Assembly (NCBI GenBank): GCA_946886405.1
Contig: CAMPIO010000001.1
Coordinates: 18,980 to 82,979, forward strand
Direction: 5' to 3'
Length of the DNA stretch: 64,000 nt
DNA from: an uncultured Pseudoxanthomonas sp.
GTDB lineage: Bacteria; Pseudomonadota; Gammaproteobacteria; Xanthomonadales; Xanthomonadaceae
Numbering within the stretch: the stretch's first letter is position 1; each line of letters begins with the position of its first letter. Under the pieces are notes generated by a model, which did not search any database, was not told the DNA's origin, and saw nothing but the letters and a program-made list of their open reading frames with translations. A program made the translations under genes and the position numbers. Shown one piece after another: positions 34,669-46,797 of the stretch.

Positions 34669-35927
34669 GCCCGGCCATTTCGGTGTCGGGGGTTGGCAAG
34701 GCATATCGCCATTGGACGAGCGAGTGGCAACGTTTCGCTCGCTGGTTCGGCGTCCACTCGGCGCCTGAAGTCGAACAATGGGTGCTGCGCGATGTGAATT
34801 TTCAGGTCTCCCGCGGAGAGTCGGTCGGCATCATCGGCCAGAACGGAGCAGGTAAGAGCACGTTGCTCAAGCTGGTTACCGGAACGGCCCGGCCGAGCGA
34901 AGGCGAAATCGTTCTCAACGGACGTGTGGCCGCTATCCTGGAGTTGGGGATGGGTTTCAATCCCGAGTTGACCGGGCGCCAGAACGTGCGTCATGCCGCC
35001 GGTTTGCTTGGCTACATGGAGTCGGAGATCGATGCGTTGATTCCGGAGATCGAGCGATTCGCCGAGGTGGGAGAATATTTCGACGAGCCGGTGCGTGCGT
35101 ATTCCAGCGGCATGCAGGTCCGCGTGGCGTTCAGCGTGGCGACCGCGACCAGGCCAGACATCCTGATCGTCGATGAAGCGCTGTCTGTGGGCGACGCGTA
35201 CTTCGTCCACAAGTGCTTCCAGCGTATCCGTGAGTTTCGCGCAAAAGGGACCACGCTGCTGTTCGTTTCCCACGACCCGGGAGCCGTGCAGGCTCTTTGC
35301 GACAGGGCGATCCTGCTGGTGCAGGGACGCGTGGCGATGGACGGCGATCCTCATTACGTGTTCGATTACTACAACGCGCTAATCGCAGAGAAAGAAAATA
35401 GTCGGTTGCTGCAGCGCGAGGCGGCGGACAAGCGTGTCAGTACCGAATCAGGTTCCGGCGAAGCATCCATTGTCTCGGTTCGGTTGCTGGCGGAGAACGG
35501 TCTGCCAATCGAGTACGTGGCGGTAGGGCAGCATGTGACTCTCGATGTCGAGGCGCGCATACATTCACCGCTGGACAACATCGTCTTCGGGTTCATGATC
35601 CGCGATCGCCTCGGACAGGCCGTGTACGGAACCAATACCCATCACACCGGGCAATCCCACTCGCGGCTGGCAGCGGGAGAGACGCTGCATTTCTCGGTTG
35701 CCTTTCCGGCGAACCTGGGGCCCGGAAGCTACTCTGTATCCATCGCGCTGACCGAAACGGAGACTCATTTGGTGCGCAATTACGTATGGCGGGATCTCGC
35801 GCTGGTTTTCCAGGTCGCCAATATTGGCCTGCCGGAGTTCGTGGGTAGCGCGTGGTTGCCGGTCGACATCCATGTCGAGAAGCTCCCGGGCGCGGGTCCG
35901 ACAACGATGGAGGGAGATCAGCGATGA
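34665..35927 (+). CDS. wzt: Wzt, O-antigen ABC exporter ATPase with C-terminal sugar-binding domain
   Basis: 420 aa. N-terminal ABC ATPase: Walker A GQNGAGKS at residues 58-65, signature YSSGMQVRVAF near 146, Walker B ILIVDEAL near 166, switch His in FVSHDP. The C-terminal half (about 255-400) is the beta-rich Wzt_C domain that recognises the modified chain end before export. That fits the chain-modifying methyltransferase encoded next. It starts with GTG inside the wzm stop. Confidence 0.93.
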   Translation: MSPAISVSGVGKAYRHWTSEWQRFARWFGVHSAPEVEQWVLRDVNFQVSRGESVGIIGQNGAGKSTLLKLVTGTARPSEGEIVLNGRVAAILELGMGFNPELTGRQNVRHAAGLLGYMESEIDALIPEIERFAEVGEYFDEPVRAYSSGMQVRVAFSVATATRPDILIVDEALSVGDAYFVHKCFQRIREFRAKGTTLLFVSHDPGAVQALCDRAILLVQGRVAMDGDPHYVFDYYNALIAEKENSRLLQREAADKRVSTESGSGEASIVSVRLLAENGLPIEYVAVGQHVTLDVEARIHSPLDNIVFGFMIRDRLGQAVYGTNTHHTGQSHSRLAAGETLHFSVAFPANLGPGSYSVSIALTETETHLVRNYVWRDLALVFQVANIGLPEFVGSAWLPVDIHVEKLPGAGPTTMEGDQR

Positions 35928-37653
35928 GCGCGACGCGTACGCCCGAAGAGGAGGCCGGACACGTGATCAGGCGTTTGCGACGAGAACTGTCTCGTCGCGC
36001 CGCCCTGCCTCCCATGTCCGCTAGCGACACGGAGCCGGGCAACGAATTCGCCACGCTCCCGCGCTGGCGTCCGGAGCAGGCCGGGTTGCCTGAGAAGCCG
36101 GCGTACGTATTGCAGGACCTCCTACAATATGACGACGAACAATTCGTGGAAGTGGCCTACCAGGTGATCCTGCGTCGGGCGCCAGATGAGATCGGCTTCC
36201 AGCACTATTGTCAGCAGTTGCGTGCGGGCGGCGTCTCCAAAGTGGAAATCCTGGGCAACCTGCGTTGGTCGCAGGAAGGGCTTCAGCGTGGTGTCCATGT
36301 GGATGGTCTGCTCCTGCCCTACAAGGTGCAGCAGTGGCGGCACCGGCGCTGGTTGGGGCCGATACTCGAGTGGGGCTATACGCTGTTACGTCTTCCCAGA
36401 CTCGCTCGTTTGCAGGCCATATCCAGCACGCGTGGTGTGCGTGAGGCGCGTCGCATCGGCCAGTTGCTCAACCAGGTCAGTGATGGGGTCGGTAACCAGG
36501 CTGATGTGATGGGCCATCGCCTGGAAGCGCTGTCGGCCGAGCTGCATGGCCTCGAACAACGGGCGAAAGCGCTCGCGGGCGAGCAGGCGACGCGCATCGA
36601 CAAGTTGGACCAACTGCTGGCGGTGGAGTTTGGCCAAGGGCCGGACGAACCCGCACCGAGCCGCGTTACCTTGGCTTCGCGAATCGTAAAGTTGGAGCGG
36701 CTGGTCGAAGAGGCCGGCCAGCACATCGAGTTGCGCGTGCAGCCGCAGTTGGATGCGGCTAGAGCGGCCGTTGCCGCCACGACGGAGCGGCAGGAGAGTG
36801 TGGAGCTTCGTCAGAACGCGCTGGGCGACAGCTATGCCGAATTCCATGAAACCTCGGGAGCCATGAACCGTCGCGTGGACGAACGCCTGGACGCGATCGA
36901 GAACGCGTGTACCCACCTGGCTGAACGCCTCAGTCAGCTCGCGGAGAGCCTTACGCCGGTCGCTCCCGCGGGGGGGCGCAATCTCGACGCTCTTTATGCG
37001 GCGTTCGAAGAGGCCTTCCGTGGCAGCGACAGCTTGGTCAAGACGCGCGTGGCGCCATACATCACCGACATTGCCGCCGCAGCGACCCCAGGTGAACTCA
37101 TCCTGGATGTCGGTTGCGGTCGCGGAGAGTGGCTGGAGCTCCTGCGCGACGCGGGCTATCGCGCCCGCGGCATCGACAGCAACGAAGTGTTCGTGCAGAC
37201 ATGCCGTTCCAAGGATCTGGACGTCGTCCATGGCGACGCCTTCGAGGTGCTCAGGCAACTGCCTGATACATCGGCGGCCGGCATCACGTCGATGCATCTC
37301 GTTGAGCATTTGCCCTTTCCGGCGTTGATCGATTTGCTCGACGAGGCGTATCGCATTCTGCGGCCGGGCGGCATCCTGATCCTCGAGACGCCTAACCCGG
37401 AGAACATTCTGGTGGGCGCCAACTGGTTCTACATGGATCCTACCCATCGCAATCCGCTGCCCCCGGGTTTGTTGTTCTGGCTGGCGCGTGCTCGCGGCTT
37501 CACGGATCTGCGCGTGGAGCGCCTGACCGAAGCGCGCGATGTTCCGATGCCCGACCCTTTGCCGGCGGACGCGGCCGGTGCTTCAGCGCTAAACGGCGTG
37601 ATCGAGCATTTCCGTGCAGCGGTTGACTATGCAGTGATCGCAAGGAGGGGTGC

Positions 37654-37657
<4 letters not shown>
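35924..37657 (+). CDS. DUF4214/coiled-coil/SAM methyltransferase, probable O-chain terminator
   Basis: 577 aa. In order: a DUF4214-like domain (about 55-130, FVEVAYQVILRRAPDEIGFQHY), a long helical coiled-coil region (about 185-350), then a class I methyltransferase (DVGCGRG at 395-401, followed by HLVEHLPFPALIDLL and RPGGILILETPNPEN). E. coli WbdD likewise caps ABC-exported chains by methylation and measures length with a coiled coil, and Wzt_C binds the cap. The position directly after wzt supports the same role. The sugar-binding role of DUF4214 is inference. Confidence 0.8.
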
Positions 37658-39545
<1,888 letters not shown>

Positions 39546-39571
39546 CCCACACCTGCGAACGGAACCGCCGC

Positions 39572-42500
39572 ATGCGTATCGCCCTGGATCTACAAGCGTG
39601 CCAGACCGCCTCGCGGCACCGCGGAATCGGGCGCTATAGCCTGGATCTGACGCGCGCGCTGCTCGCGGAAGCCCCAGGAGAGTTGCTCCTTGGCTTGGAT
39701 GGGACTTATCCGTCCGAAGCCGAGGAGGTGGTTGAAAGTCTGGGGGACCTGGCGCCCAGGGCCGCGTTAAGTCGCTACTACTACCCCGGTCCGGTGCACG
39801 CGCATGGGCATCCTTCCGATATTTTTCGACCGGCCTCGGACGTGCTGGTGCGTTCGCACTATCGCCGACTTTCTCCCGATGTAGTGCATGTCCACAGTCT
39901 GTTCGAGGGTTTCGTCGATCACGCCGGGGGCATGTCGGGCGTCCCAAGCCTGGAAGGCACGATCAGCTCCGTAACGCTGTACGACTTCATTCCTCTGGTG
40001 TACTCGGCCCGCTACCTGACCAATGCCGAGTACAAGACGTGGTACCTGAGGCGGCTCGCCGTGTTGCAGAGGTTCGATCTGCTGCTTTGCATCTCCGAGG
40101 CGACGCGCGCGGATGCTATCCGGTTCCTGGGCATTCCCCCGGAGCGTCTTGCGGTGATTCACGCCGGCGTCGGCGCGGAGTTCCTACCCCGTGCCTGGAT
40201 GCCGGACGAGCGCGCCGTCTTCTTGCGCAGGTTTGGTATCCGCGGAAGATTCGTGCTTTACACGGGCAACGGAGACTTCCGAAAGAACTTGGCCGGCGCT
40301 ATCGAGGCCTTCTCAAAATTGCCACAAGAGGTGCGCGACGGCGTTCAGCTCGTGCTGAATCAGGTCGATGACGAAGCCGGACTGCGCATACTCGCTGCGC
40401 GGTTTGGGTTGGCTGACCAAGACATGGTCATTACAGGGAAAGTATCCAACCAGGACCTGATCGGGCTGTTCCAGACGTGCGATGTGTTCTTCTTCCCATC
40501 GCTCTATGAAGGCTTCGGCCTCCCGGTGCTGGAGGCCATGGCGTGTGGTGCGCCGACCATCTGCGGCGACAATTCGAGCTTGCGCGAAGTCATGCAGCGC
40601 AACGACGCGATGTTCGATGCATCCAGCCCCGAGGCTGCCGCGGGCTTGCTGACGCACGCACTGCTTGATGAAGGTATGCGCGCGTCCTTGAGGGAGTCTG
40701 GCCTCGCGCGCGCCAAGGAGTACTCATGGGCACGCACCGCCCGTTTGACCGGCGAGGCCTGGCACGAGGCGCACGCGCGGACCCATGCCAGCATGAGGTC
40801 AGCCCTCGTACGGCCACCCCGTAAGCGCGTCGCGATGGTGACACCGCTGCCTCCAGAGCGGACGGGGGTGGCGAGCTATGTCTCAGAGATCCTGGCGCCG
40901 CTCTCGCGGTATGTCGACCTGGATCTGTATACCAGCGCCGAACTATCCAGCGCGCAGACCACGAGCGCGCACTTGCGGGTGAGTCCCTGGACACAGTTGC
41001 CGGACATGGCGGCGCATTACGATTGCATCATCTATCAGTTCGGCAACTCTCCCTTCCATTCGCATATGGTGGGGTTGCTCGAACGCTTCCCGGGCATCGT
41101 CGTCCTGCACGACGTCTACCTGAGTTCCATGTTCTGGCACATGGACGAGCATGAGGGTGAGGCCGGTGCATTCTCAAAAGCGCTGCTGCGCTCGCACGGC
41201 CGGGAGGCGGTAGTGTGTCTGCGGCAAGAAGGCGTGCTCGAGGCGAGACGCCGGTATCCGGCATCGCTGGGCGTGTTGGAGGCAGCAACTGCCGTGATCG
41301 TGCATTCCCAGCACTCACTGCGAACGATCCGTGACCAGTTTCCCTATGCTCGGGGCGGCCGCGTCCGCGTAGCGCCGATGCCGATAAGGTCCGAGGGGCG
41401 GCCCTCGCACGCTGAACGCCGCTCGGCTCGGGAGCGGCTCGGGATCGCAGATAGCGATTGCCTGATCGTCAGCTTCGGGTTCATCGCCGACACGAAGCTG
41501 TCGACCACGATACTGGATGCGCTCGCACGCCTCAAAGAGGGCCATCCTGGGTTGAAGATGGTCTTTGTCGGCGAGAATGACGGTGGATCCTATGGCCAGG
41601 ATGTCCTGCAACGGATCCAAACGCTCGGGGGGGCGATTCCGGTTTCGATCACCGGTTTTGCCGACGATGATGTCTATAGCGACTACTTGATCGCCTCCGA
41701 TATCGCGGTGCAGTTGCGGGCGGGAAGCCGCGGGGAAACCTCGAAAGCCGTGTATGACTGCATCTCCCACGGATTGCCGACCGTGGTGAACGACTACGCG
41801 AGTCTCGGCGAGCTGCCGGACGGGTACGTGCGCAAGATTTCCAGTATTCCAGGCGCAGAGGAGCTTTCCGCTGCATTGGGCGCATTGATTGTCGATGCCG
41901 AGCTGCGCGATGTTCTGGGCGCGGCCGCGGTCGAATTCATGCGTTCGGTACATGCGCCGGACGCTACCGCACGTGTTTACGCCGATACGCTCGAAGAGGC
42001 TATCGCCGCGCGCAGGGCTCGCAGCGGAGATGACCTGGTGAATGGCCTCTCGCGGGTTTTGGAGGATCGTTCCTTGCTCGACGGCGAAGCTTCCGCACTG
42101 GAGTACGCGATCGCCCGCGATCGCCGGGACGCGCCGGCACCCCGCGTGCTGCTCGACCTGAGTGAAGTGACGCATACCGACTATGCCACGGGCGTGCATC
42201 GCGTTGTGCGAAACCTTGCGCGAGAAATGCTGCTCCGGGAATCGCCCACGGTACTTCGACTGGCTGCGGTCGCGCATGAGAAGGATGGGGCTTTGGTGTC
42301 GGCAGAGGCCTACGTGGAATCTGCGCTGGGGGTCCCTGGGCGCGGAGAGGATGGGGTGAACTTTGCAGCCGGAGATCTATTGTTCCTGCTTGATTCCGCA
42401 TGGGAAATGCCCGACCGCTTCGATCGTTCGCTTGCCAAGCTCGCGGATGCCGGCGGGCGCGTGGCGGCCTTCGTGCATGACCTCATACCGCTCAGGCATC

Positions 42501-43258
42501 CGGAGTTCTGCGTTGACTACATGCCGGGCGTCTACGAGAAGTGGCTGCGCTACGTCGTAGCGAACTGCGACGTGTTGGTATGCAATTCATTGGCGACGGC
42601 GGACGACCTGCGGGCCTGGATTGGTGAGACGGGGGCGAGCCGCAAGTCCGCTCAGCGCATTGGCCACGTCCATCTGGGCGCCGATCTTGTCGAGGACTGT
42701 CGCCTCGATGATGCGTCAGATCGCATCCGCGAGGCGATGGCGGGCCGTGCGGTCTTGATGGTGGGCACCGTAGAGCCACGGAAAGGCCATGCCCACGTAC
42801 TGGAGGCGTTCGAGGCGGCCTGGAAGGCGGGTACGGATGTCTCGTGGGTAATCGTCGGCAAGCAAGGTTGGAACGTTGAGCCCTTGGCGGAAACGTTGCG
42901 CCGACACCCGCAGGCGGGCAAGCGGTTGTTCTGGCTGGAGGACGCGAGCGATGCGGATCTCCGTTACGGATACTCGCATGCTCGTGCTGCCCTGCAGGCC
43001 TCATTCGCGGAGGGATTCGGTTTGCCGATCGTCGAAGCCGCCCACTACACGTGTCCATTGATCCTCAGCGATATCCCGGTCTTCCGTGAGATCGCCGGGG
43101 AGCACGCGGCCTACTATCCGGCGGGGGATGCGCGCGCTTTGGCCGCGCGCTTGGCGGCGCCGCCGTCTGCACGGCCTAAGGTTCTCGCGCAGAGCTGGCG
43201 AGACTCGGCTGCGGGAGTCATCTCGCTGTTGATGGCGGATGGAAGGGGGGGAACGTGA
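39572..43258 (+). CDS. Multi-domain glycosyltransferase (1228 aa, up to three GT4 units)
   Basis: A GT4-type unit occupies about 1-410 (start MRIALDLQACQTASRHRGIG; donor-side motif EGFGLPVLEAMACGAPTIC near 312-330). A second unit is about 420-815 (VAMVTPLPPERTGVASYVSEI; donor site changed to RGETSKAVYDCISHGLPTVV). A third is about 850-1228 (VLLDLSEVTHTDYATGVHRVV; EGFGLPIVEAAHYTCPLIL near 1146). Such fusions build O-chain repeats in one protein, as WbdA does for mannan. With GDP-D-rhamnose as the local precursor, a rhamnan polymerase is plausible but not shown. Confidence 0.85.
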   Translation: MRIALDLQACQTASRHRGIGRYSLDLTRALLAEAPGELLLGLDGTYPSEAEEVVESLGDLAPRAALSRYYYPGPVHAHGHPSDIFRPASDVLVRSHYRRLSPDVVHVHSLFEGFVDHAGGMSGVPSLEGTISSVTLYDFIPLVYSARYLTNAEYKTWYLRRLAVLQRFDLLLCISEATRADAIRFLGIPPERLAVIHAGVGAEFLPRAWMPDERAVFLRRFGIRGRFVLYTGNGDFRKNLAGAIEAFSKLPQEVRDGVQLVLNQVDDEAGLRILAARFGLADQDMVITGKVSNQDLIGLFQTCDVFFFPSLYEGFGLPVLEAMACGAPTICGDNSSLREVMQRNDAMFDASSPEAAAGLLTHALLDEGMRASLRESGLARAKEYSWARTARLTGEAWHEAHARTHASMRSALVRPPRKRVAMVTPLPPERTGVASYVSEILAPLSRYVDLDLYTSAELSSAQTTSAHLRVSPWTQLPDMAAHYDCIIYQFGNSPFHSHMVGLLERFPGIVVLHDVYLSSMFWHMDEHEGEAGAFSKALLRSHGREAVVCLRQEGVLEARRRYPASLGVLEAATAVIVHSQHSLRTIRDQFPYARGGRVRVAPMPIRSEGRPSHAERRSARERLGIADSDCLIVSFGFIADTKLSTTILDALARLKEGHPGLKMVFVGENDGGSYGQDVLQRIQTLGGAIPVSITGFADDDVYSDYLIASDIAVQLRAGSRGETSKAVYDCISHGLPTVVNDYASLGELPDGYVRKISSIPGAEELSAALGALIVDAELRDVLGAAAVEFMRSVHAPDATARVYADTLEEAIAARRARSGDDLVNGLSRVLEDRSLLDGEASALEYAIARDRRDAPAPRVLLDLSEVTHTDYATGVHRVVRNLAREMLLRESPTVLRLAAVAHEKDGALVSAEAYVESALGVPGRGEDGVNFAAGDLLFLLDSAWEMPDRFDRSLAKLADAGGRVAAFVHDLIPLRHPEFCVDYMPGVYEKWLRYVVANCDVLVCNSLATADDLRAWIGETGASRKSAQRIGHVHLGADLVEDCRLDDASDRIREAMAGRAVLMVGTVEPRKGHAHVLEAFEAAWKAGTDVSWVIVGKQGWNVEPLAETLRRHPQAGKRLFWLEDASDADLRYGYSHARAALQASFAEGFGLPIVEAAHYTCPLILSDIPVFREIAGEHAAYYPAGDARALAARLAAPPSARPKVLAQSWRDSAAGVISLLMADGRGGT

Positions 43259-46074
43259 GCGTGACCCTTGGCGGTGCCAGTGCCGCTCCACCGGCGAAAA
43301 TGGAGCATAGGATCTATAGCGCACCGCAAGATGGGGCTAACGCGCAGGCGCTGCGCGCAAGCCGCTACGGATGGCTGGGCTGGTTGCTCTTGGTTGGATT
43401 CTTTGCGCTTTATTACGCAGCCTACTTCTCGCCCGTACTCGTGCATGGCGGGACATTGGCTCCCGGAGACGGCGAAGTCTATTACCTCTCCTACTTCGAC
43501 CTGCCCATCTTCCAATTCTGGAACGACAGCATCCTGTCGGGTTTTCCGGTCATCGCGGACATCCAGGCTCAGACGCTGTATCCGTTGAGATGGTTGAGTC
43601 CAAACTACAACGTGATGGTCGTGTCGGCGTACGTGGTTGCGGCGATTGGAACCTTTGGCCTCGCATTCACCCAGACCGGCTCACGTATCGCTGCGTTGTT
43701 CTCCGCGTTTGTGGTGTCGGGCAGCGCATTCATGATGGGTCATCTGGGACACCTCGGCATCGTGCATTCGGCGGCCTGGGTTCCCGCAATCCTATGGGCG
43801 CTGGCCTCGCTATCGCGAACGCTCTCCTGGCGTGCAGTCGCGTGCGGTGCTCTGTCGGTGGCGATGTGTTTGCTCGGCGGTCACCCGCAGATATCCATCG
43901 TGGGGCTGCTGTTCGCCGGAACGTACGCCGTCGTTGAGATCGGCTTGTCCGCGACCGGGTACGGGCGAGGGCATGCTCTGCGCTTGTTGGTGCGCGTCTT
44001 CGCACTATTCATGATCGGTTTGCTGATGGCGTCGCCGACGCTTATCGGAACCCTGCAGTCGGCCGCCGGTGGCATGCGGGGGAACTGGAGCGTTGGCGAG
44101 TTCAACTCCTTCAGCCACACTTGGTCTTCGCTCCGTCTGGCGTTGCTTCCTCACCTGTACGGCGCGCATCCGGCGGGCCCGTACGGCGCTTACGGTGGGC
44201 CGTTCAACATCACCGAGCTGGCAATCTATGCCGGACTGTTGCCTTGGATGCTCGCCTGTTTCGCGGTTCCGCAATGTGTACGGCAGGTGCGCGTTGCGTT
44301 TTGGATGGCGTCCGCCGTCGTGTCGTTCTTGCTGTGTGTCGGAACGCTAAGCCCGTTGGGCGAGATCGTATACGAACTGCCGTTGCTCGGACGTTTCCGC
44401 GCGCAGGCTCGTTTCGGCTACCTTGGCATCCTCTGTTTGAGCATGCTGTCAGCCCATGGCCTGGCCGCCATTCTGGCGAACGGGTTGTCGCCGCGCGCTC
44501 GAGGCGCGTCGGTGGCTGCGCTCCTGCTCATGCTGGGTACTGCTGCGTTCTGGCTTTCCCGCGGCCTGCCAGAGGCAGCGTCTGCCGAGCTCCGGCTAGG
44601 GCTGAAAGTCAGCATGGTTATCGGCGCTCTCAGCCTGGCCGGTGTGGCGCTGGTCGTATGGCGGAACCGTCGCGTGGTGGCGCTGGCGCTGGTCGCTCTC
44701 GTTGCGCTGGACTTGGCGAGCTTTGGCTGGTTCTACGAGTGGCGTTACGCCAGCCCGACGCTAGCACCCTTGCCGGCGGACTCGGCGCGGCTGGTCGACA
44801 CGCTCAAGGATGGCGGTGGCCGACTGCTGCCTATGGGTGCCGAGCGTTGGGGGCCGAACGCGCTTCGACCCAACATCAACATGCGGTATGGGGTGCCGTC
44901 GGTCGTCGGATACGGTCCGCTGTTGTCTTCGCGATATGCCGGCGCGACAGGGGCCGACACCGTTGGCGGCTTCCCGCGTTTGCCTTTCGACGCGCCTTTG
45001 CTGGATGTCCTTGGGGTGCGTTGGCTCGCCGGCGAGCTGCAGGATGTGCAGCCCGTCCTGATGGGGGCCGGCTGTGGCTTGGATACGGGGTTGAGCCGAG
45101 TGCGCGCCACCCTGCCGGCGGGCGTTCCTGTGCGAGCGGTTCGCGTGGTCAGCCATATGAGCTGCTCACAGTCGACACCCACGGGGCATCCAATCGCGAC
45201 GGTGGAGTTCTCGAGCGCGAGCGCGTTGCCGCTTCGAAGCGTCATTGCGGCGGGCAATGGCACAGCGGAGTGGGCATGGGATAGACCGGACGTGCGTGCT
45301 TCGGTGGCGCATGCGCGTTCACACGTCGCGGACACGTTCGAGGCCGAGGGCACCCGCGGATTATGGTTCGATGCCGTGCTGGATGTGCCGGACGCACCTT
45401 CGCGTGGCGAGAGCATCGTCGTATCGCTGATGCCCGACAACGCTGTTCCGTTCAAGGTCCGTTCGATCGAGTACGAGGGAGAGGATGGGGCGTGGCACCC
45501 CGTGCCCTTGGGGCCGGATGTGAGCGAGAGCGCGGCTCTTCTCGGCGTGCCGATGCTGTCCGAAGGATTACCAGCAGTGCGCGAACGGCGCGGCTATGTC
45601 GGTGCAGCATGGGCCGTGTGTAGCGTGCGCGCCGTCCCGCTTGCCGATATGGCCGACCTCCTGAGGTCGCGGAATCAACTGGATGCACGACGCACAGCGC
45701 TCGTGGAGCAGCCACTTGAGTTTGAAGCGGCGTGTCGACAGCCACCTGCCGTGACGGTGCAAGAGCATCGTCACGGTTACTGGCGCGTACGCAGCGCTGG
45801 GCAGGACGGTACCGCGCTGCTCGTCATCAGCGAAGCCTATGCCGCCGGATGGCGCGCATGGATCGATGGAGCCGAGACGCAGTTGGTCCCGCTCTATGGC
45901 GTCGTCATGGGCGTCAGGGTGCCAGAGGGAACACACGAGATCGAGCTCAGCTATCGCCCCCAGTGGCTGTCTATCGCGCTGGTGCTGGCAGGCCTGGGCT
46001 TGTTGACCACAATTCTGCTGATGTCCTGGGGGCTGTACAGGCCCAGGGTCTGGCTTCAAAATAGGAAGGAATAA
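43255..46074 (+). CDS. YfhO-type polytopic membrane protein (GT-C-like)
   Basis: 939 aa. An N-terminal hydrophobic segment (about 40-58) is followed by some ten more up to about residue 490. A periplasmic beta-rich part follows to about 905, and a last membrane segment at about 905-930. The acidic motif in the first loop (LAPGDGEVYYL) matches GT-C enzymes that use polyprenyl-phosphate sugars. In YfhO proteins of other bacteria this fold glycosylates teichoic acids. Here it may decorate the O-chain in the periplasm with a sugar supplied by the GT2 and GtrA encoded nearby. GTG start overlaps the previous stop. Confidence 0.75.
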   Translation: MSVTLGGASAAPPAKMEHRIYSAPQDGANAQALRASRYGWLGWLLLVGFFALYYAAYFSPVLVHGGTLAPGDGEVYYLSYFDLPIFQFWNDSILSGFPVIADIQAQTLYPLRWLSPNYNVMVVSAYVVAAIGTFGLAFTQTGSRIAALFSAFVVSGSAFMMGHLGHLGIVHSAAWVPAILWALASLSRTLSWRAVACGALSVAMCLLGGHPQISIVGLLFAGTYAVVEIGLSATGYGRGHALRLLVRVFALFMIGLLMASPTLIGTLQSAAGGMRGNWSVGEFNSFSHTWSSLRLALLPHLYGAHPAGPYGAYGGPFNITELAIYAGLLPWMLACFAVPQCVRQVRVAFWMASAVVSFLLCVGTLSPLGEIVYELPLLGRFRAQARFGYLGILCLSMLSAHGLAAILANGLSPRARGASVAALLLMLGTAAFWLSRGLPEAASAELRLGLKVSMVIGALSLAGVALVVWRNRRVVALALVALVALDLASFGWFYEWRYASPTLAPLPADSARLVDTLKDGGGRLLPMGAERWGPNALRPNINMRYGVPSVVGYGPLLSSRYAGATGADTVGGFPRLPFDAPLLDVLGVRWLAGELQDVQPVLMGAGCGLDTGLSRVRATLPAGVPVRAVRVVSHMSCSQSTPTGHPIATVEFSSASALPLRSVIAAGNGTAEWAWDRPDVRASVAHARSHVADTFEAEGTRGLWFDAVLDVPDAPSRGESIVVSLMPDNAVPFKVRSIEYEGEDGAWHPVPLGPDVSESAALLGVPMLSEGLPAVRERRGYVGAAWAVCSVRAVPLADMADLLRSRNQLDARRTALVEQPLEFEAACRQPPAVTVQEHRHGYWRVRSAGQDGTALLVISEAYAAGWRAWIDGAETQLVPLYGVVMGVRVPEGTHEIELSYRPQWLSIALVLAGLGLLTTILLMSWGLYRPRVWLQNRKE

Positions 46075-46080
46075 CGAGAT

Positions 46081-46797
46081 ATGAGTATGAAAAGAGCCGT
46101 CGTTCTCGCGGGTGGCAAGGGCACGCGTCTGCGTCCCTATACGGTGGCTCTCCCGAAGCCGCTGATGCCGATTGGCGAGTATCCAATTCTCGAGGTCATC
46201 ATCCGGCAGCTGCGTGCGCAAGGTTTCGAACACGTGACACTCGCGGTGAACCACCAGGCCGACCTATTCCGCGCGTTCTTCGGTGATGGTTCGAAGTGGG
46301 GCATGCGCATCGACTATTCGCTTGAGTCCAAAGCACTCAGCACCATGGCGCCCTTGAAGCTCATCGACGATCTTCCCGAGCATTTTCTGGTGATGAATGG
46401 CGATATCCTGACCGACATCGCTTACGGCGACTTCCTGCAGGCGCACGTCGAAGCCGATCGGCTTTTCACCATCTCGGCTTCCGCCCGTCAGCAGAAAATC
46501 GACTACGGTGTGCTGAATGTCGACGCAGCCGGCATTCTCAATGGCTTCGAGGAGAAGCCAAGCATCCCGTTCCTGGTGAGCATGGGCGTATACGCGGTGT
46601 CGCGGCGAGCGGTCGATTCGATCCCGCCGGACCAAGCGTACGGATTCGACGACTTGGTGCTCGGCTTCCTCAGGCAGGGCGAAATAGTCACTACGGTGCC
46701 CCACCACGGGTACTGGCTCGATATCGGGCGGCCCGACGACTACGAGCGCGCCAGCGAAGACTGGCCGGCGCTGTCCCAGCGACTGCTGCTCGCGTGA
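46081..46797 (+). CDS. Sugar-phosphate nucleotidyltransferase
   Basis: 238 aa. The N-terminal signature AVVLAGGKGTRLRPYTVALPK shows the nucleotide-binding loop and Lys, VMNGDILTD is the metal-binding Asp motif and GYWLDIGRPDDYERA is the end. It is of the RfbA/mannose-1-phosphate guanylyltransferase group and makes an NDP-sugar; the base and sugar cannot be read. It pairs with the overlapping epimerase gene downstream, so the product probably feeds it. ATG 46087 is another start. Confidence 0.82.
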   Translation: MSMKRAVVLAGGKGTRLRPYTVALPKPLMPIGEYPILEVIIRQLRAQGFEHVTLAVNHQADLFRAFFGDGSKWGMRIDYSLESKALSTMAPLKLIDDLPEHFLVMNGDILTDIAYGDFLQAHVEADRLFTISASARQQKIDYGVLNVDAAGILNGFEEKPSIPFLVSMGVYAVSRRAVDSIPPDQAYGFDDLVLGFLRQGEIVTTVPHHGYWLDIGRPDDYERASEDWPALSQRLLLA

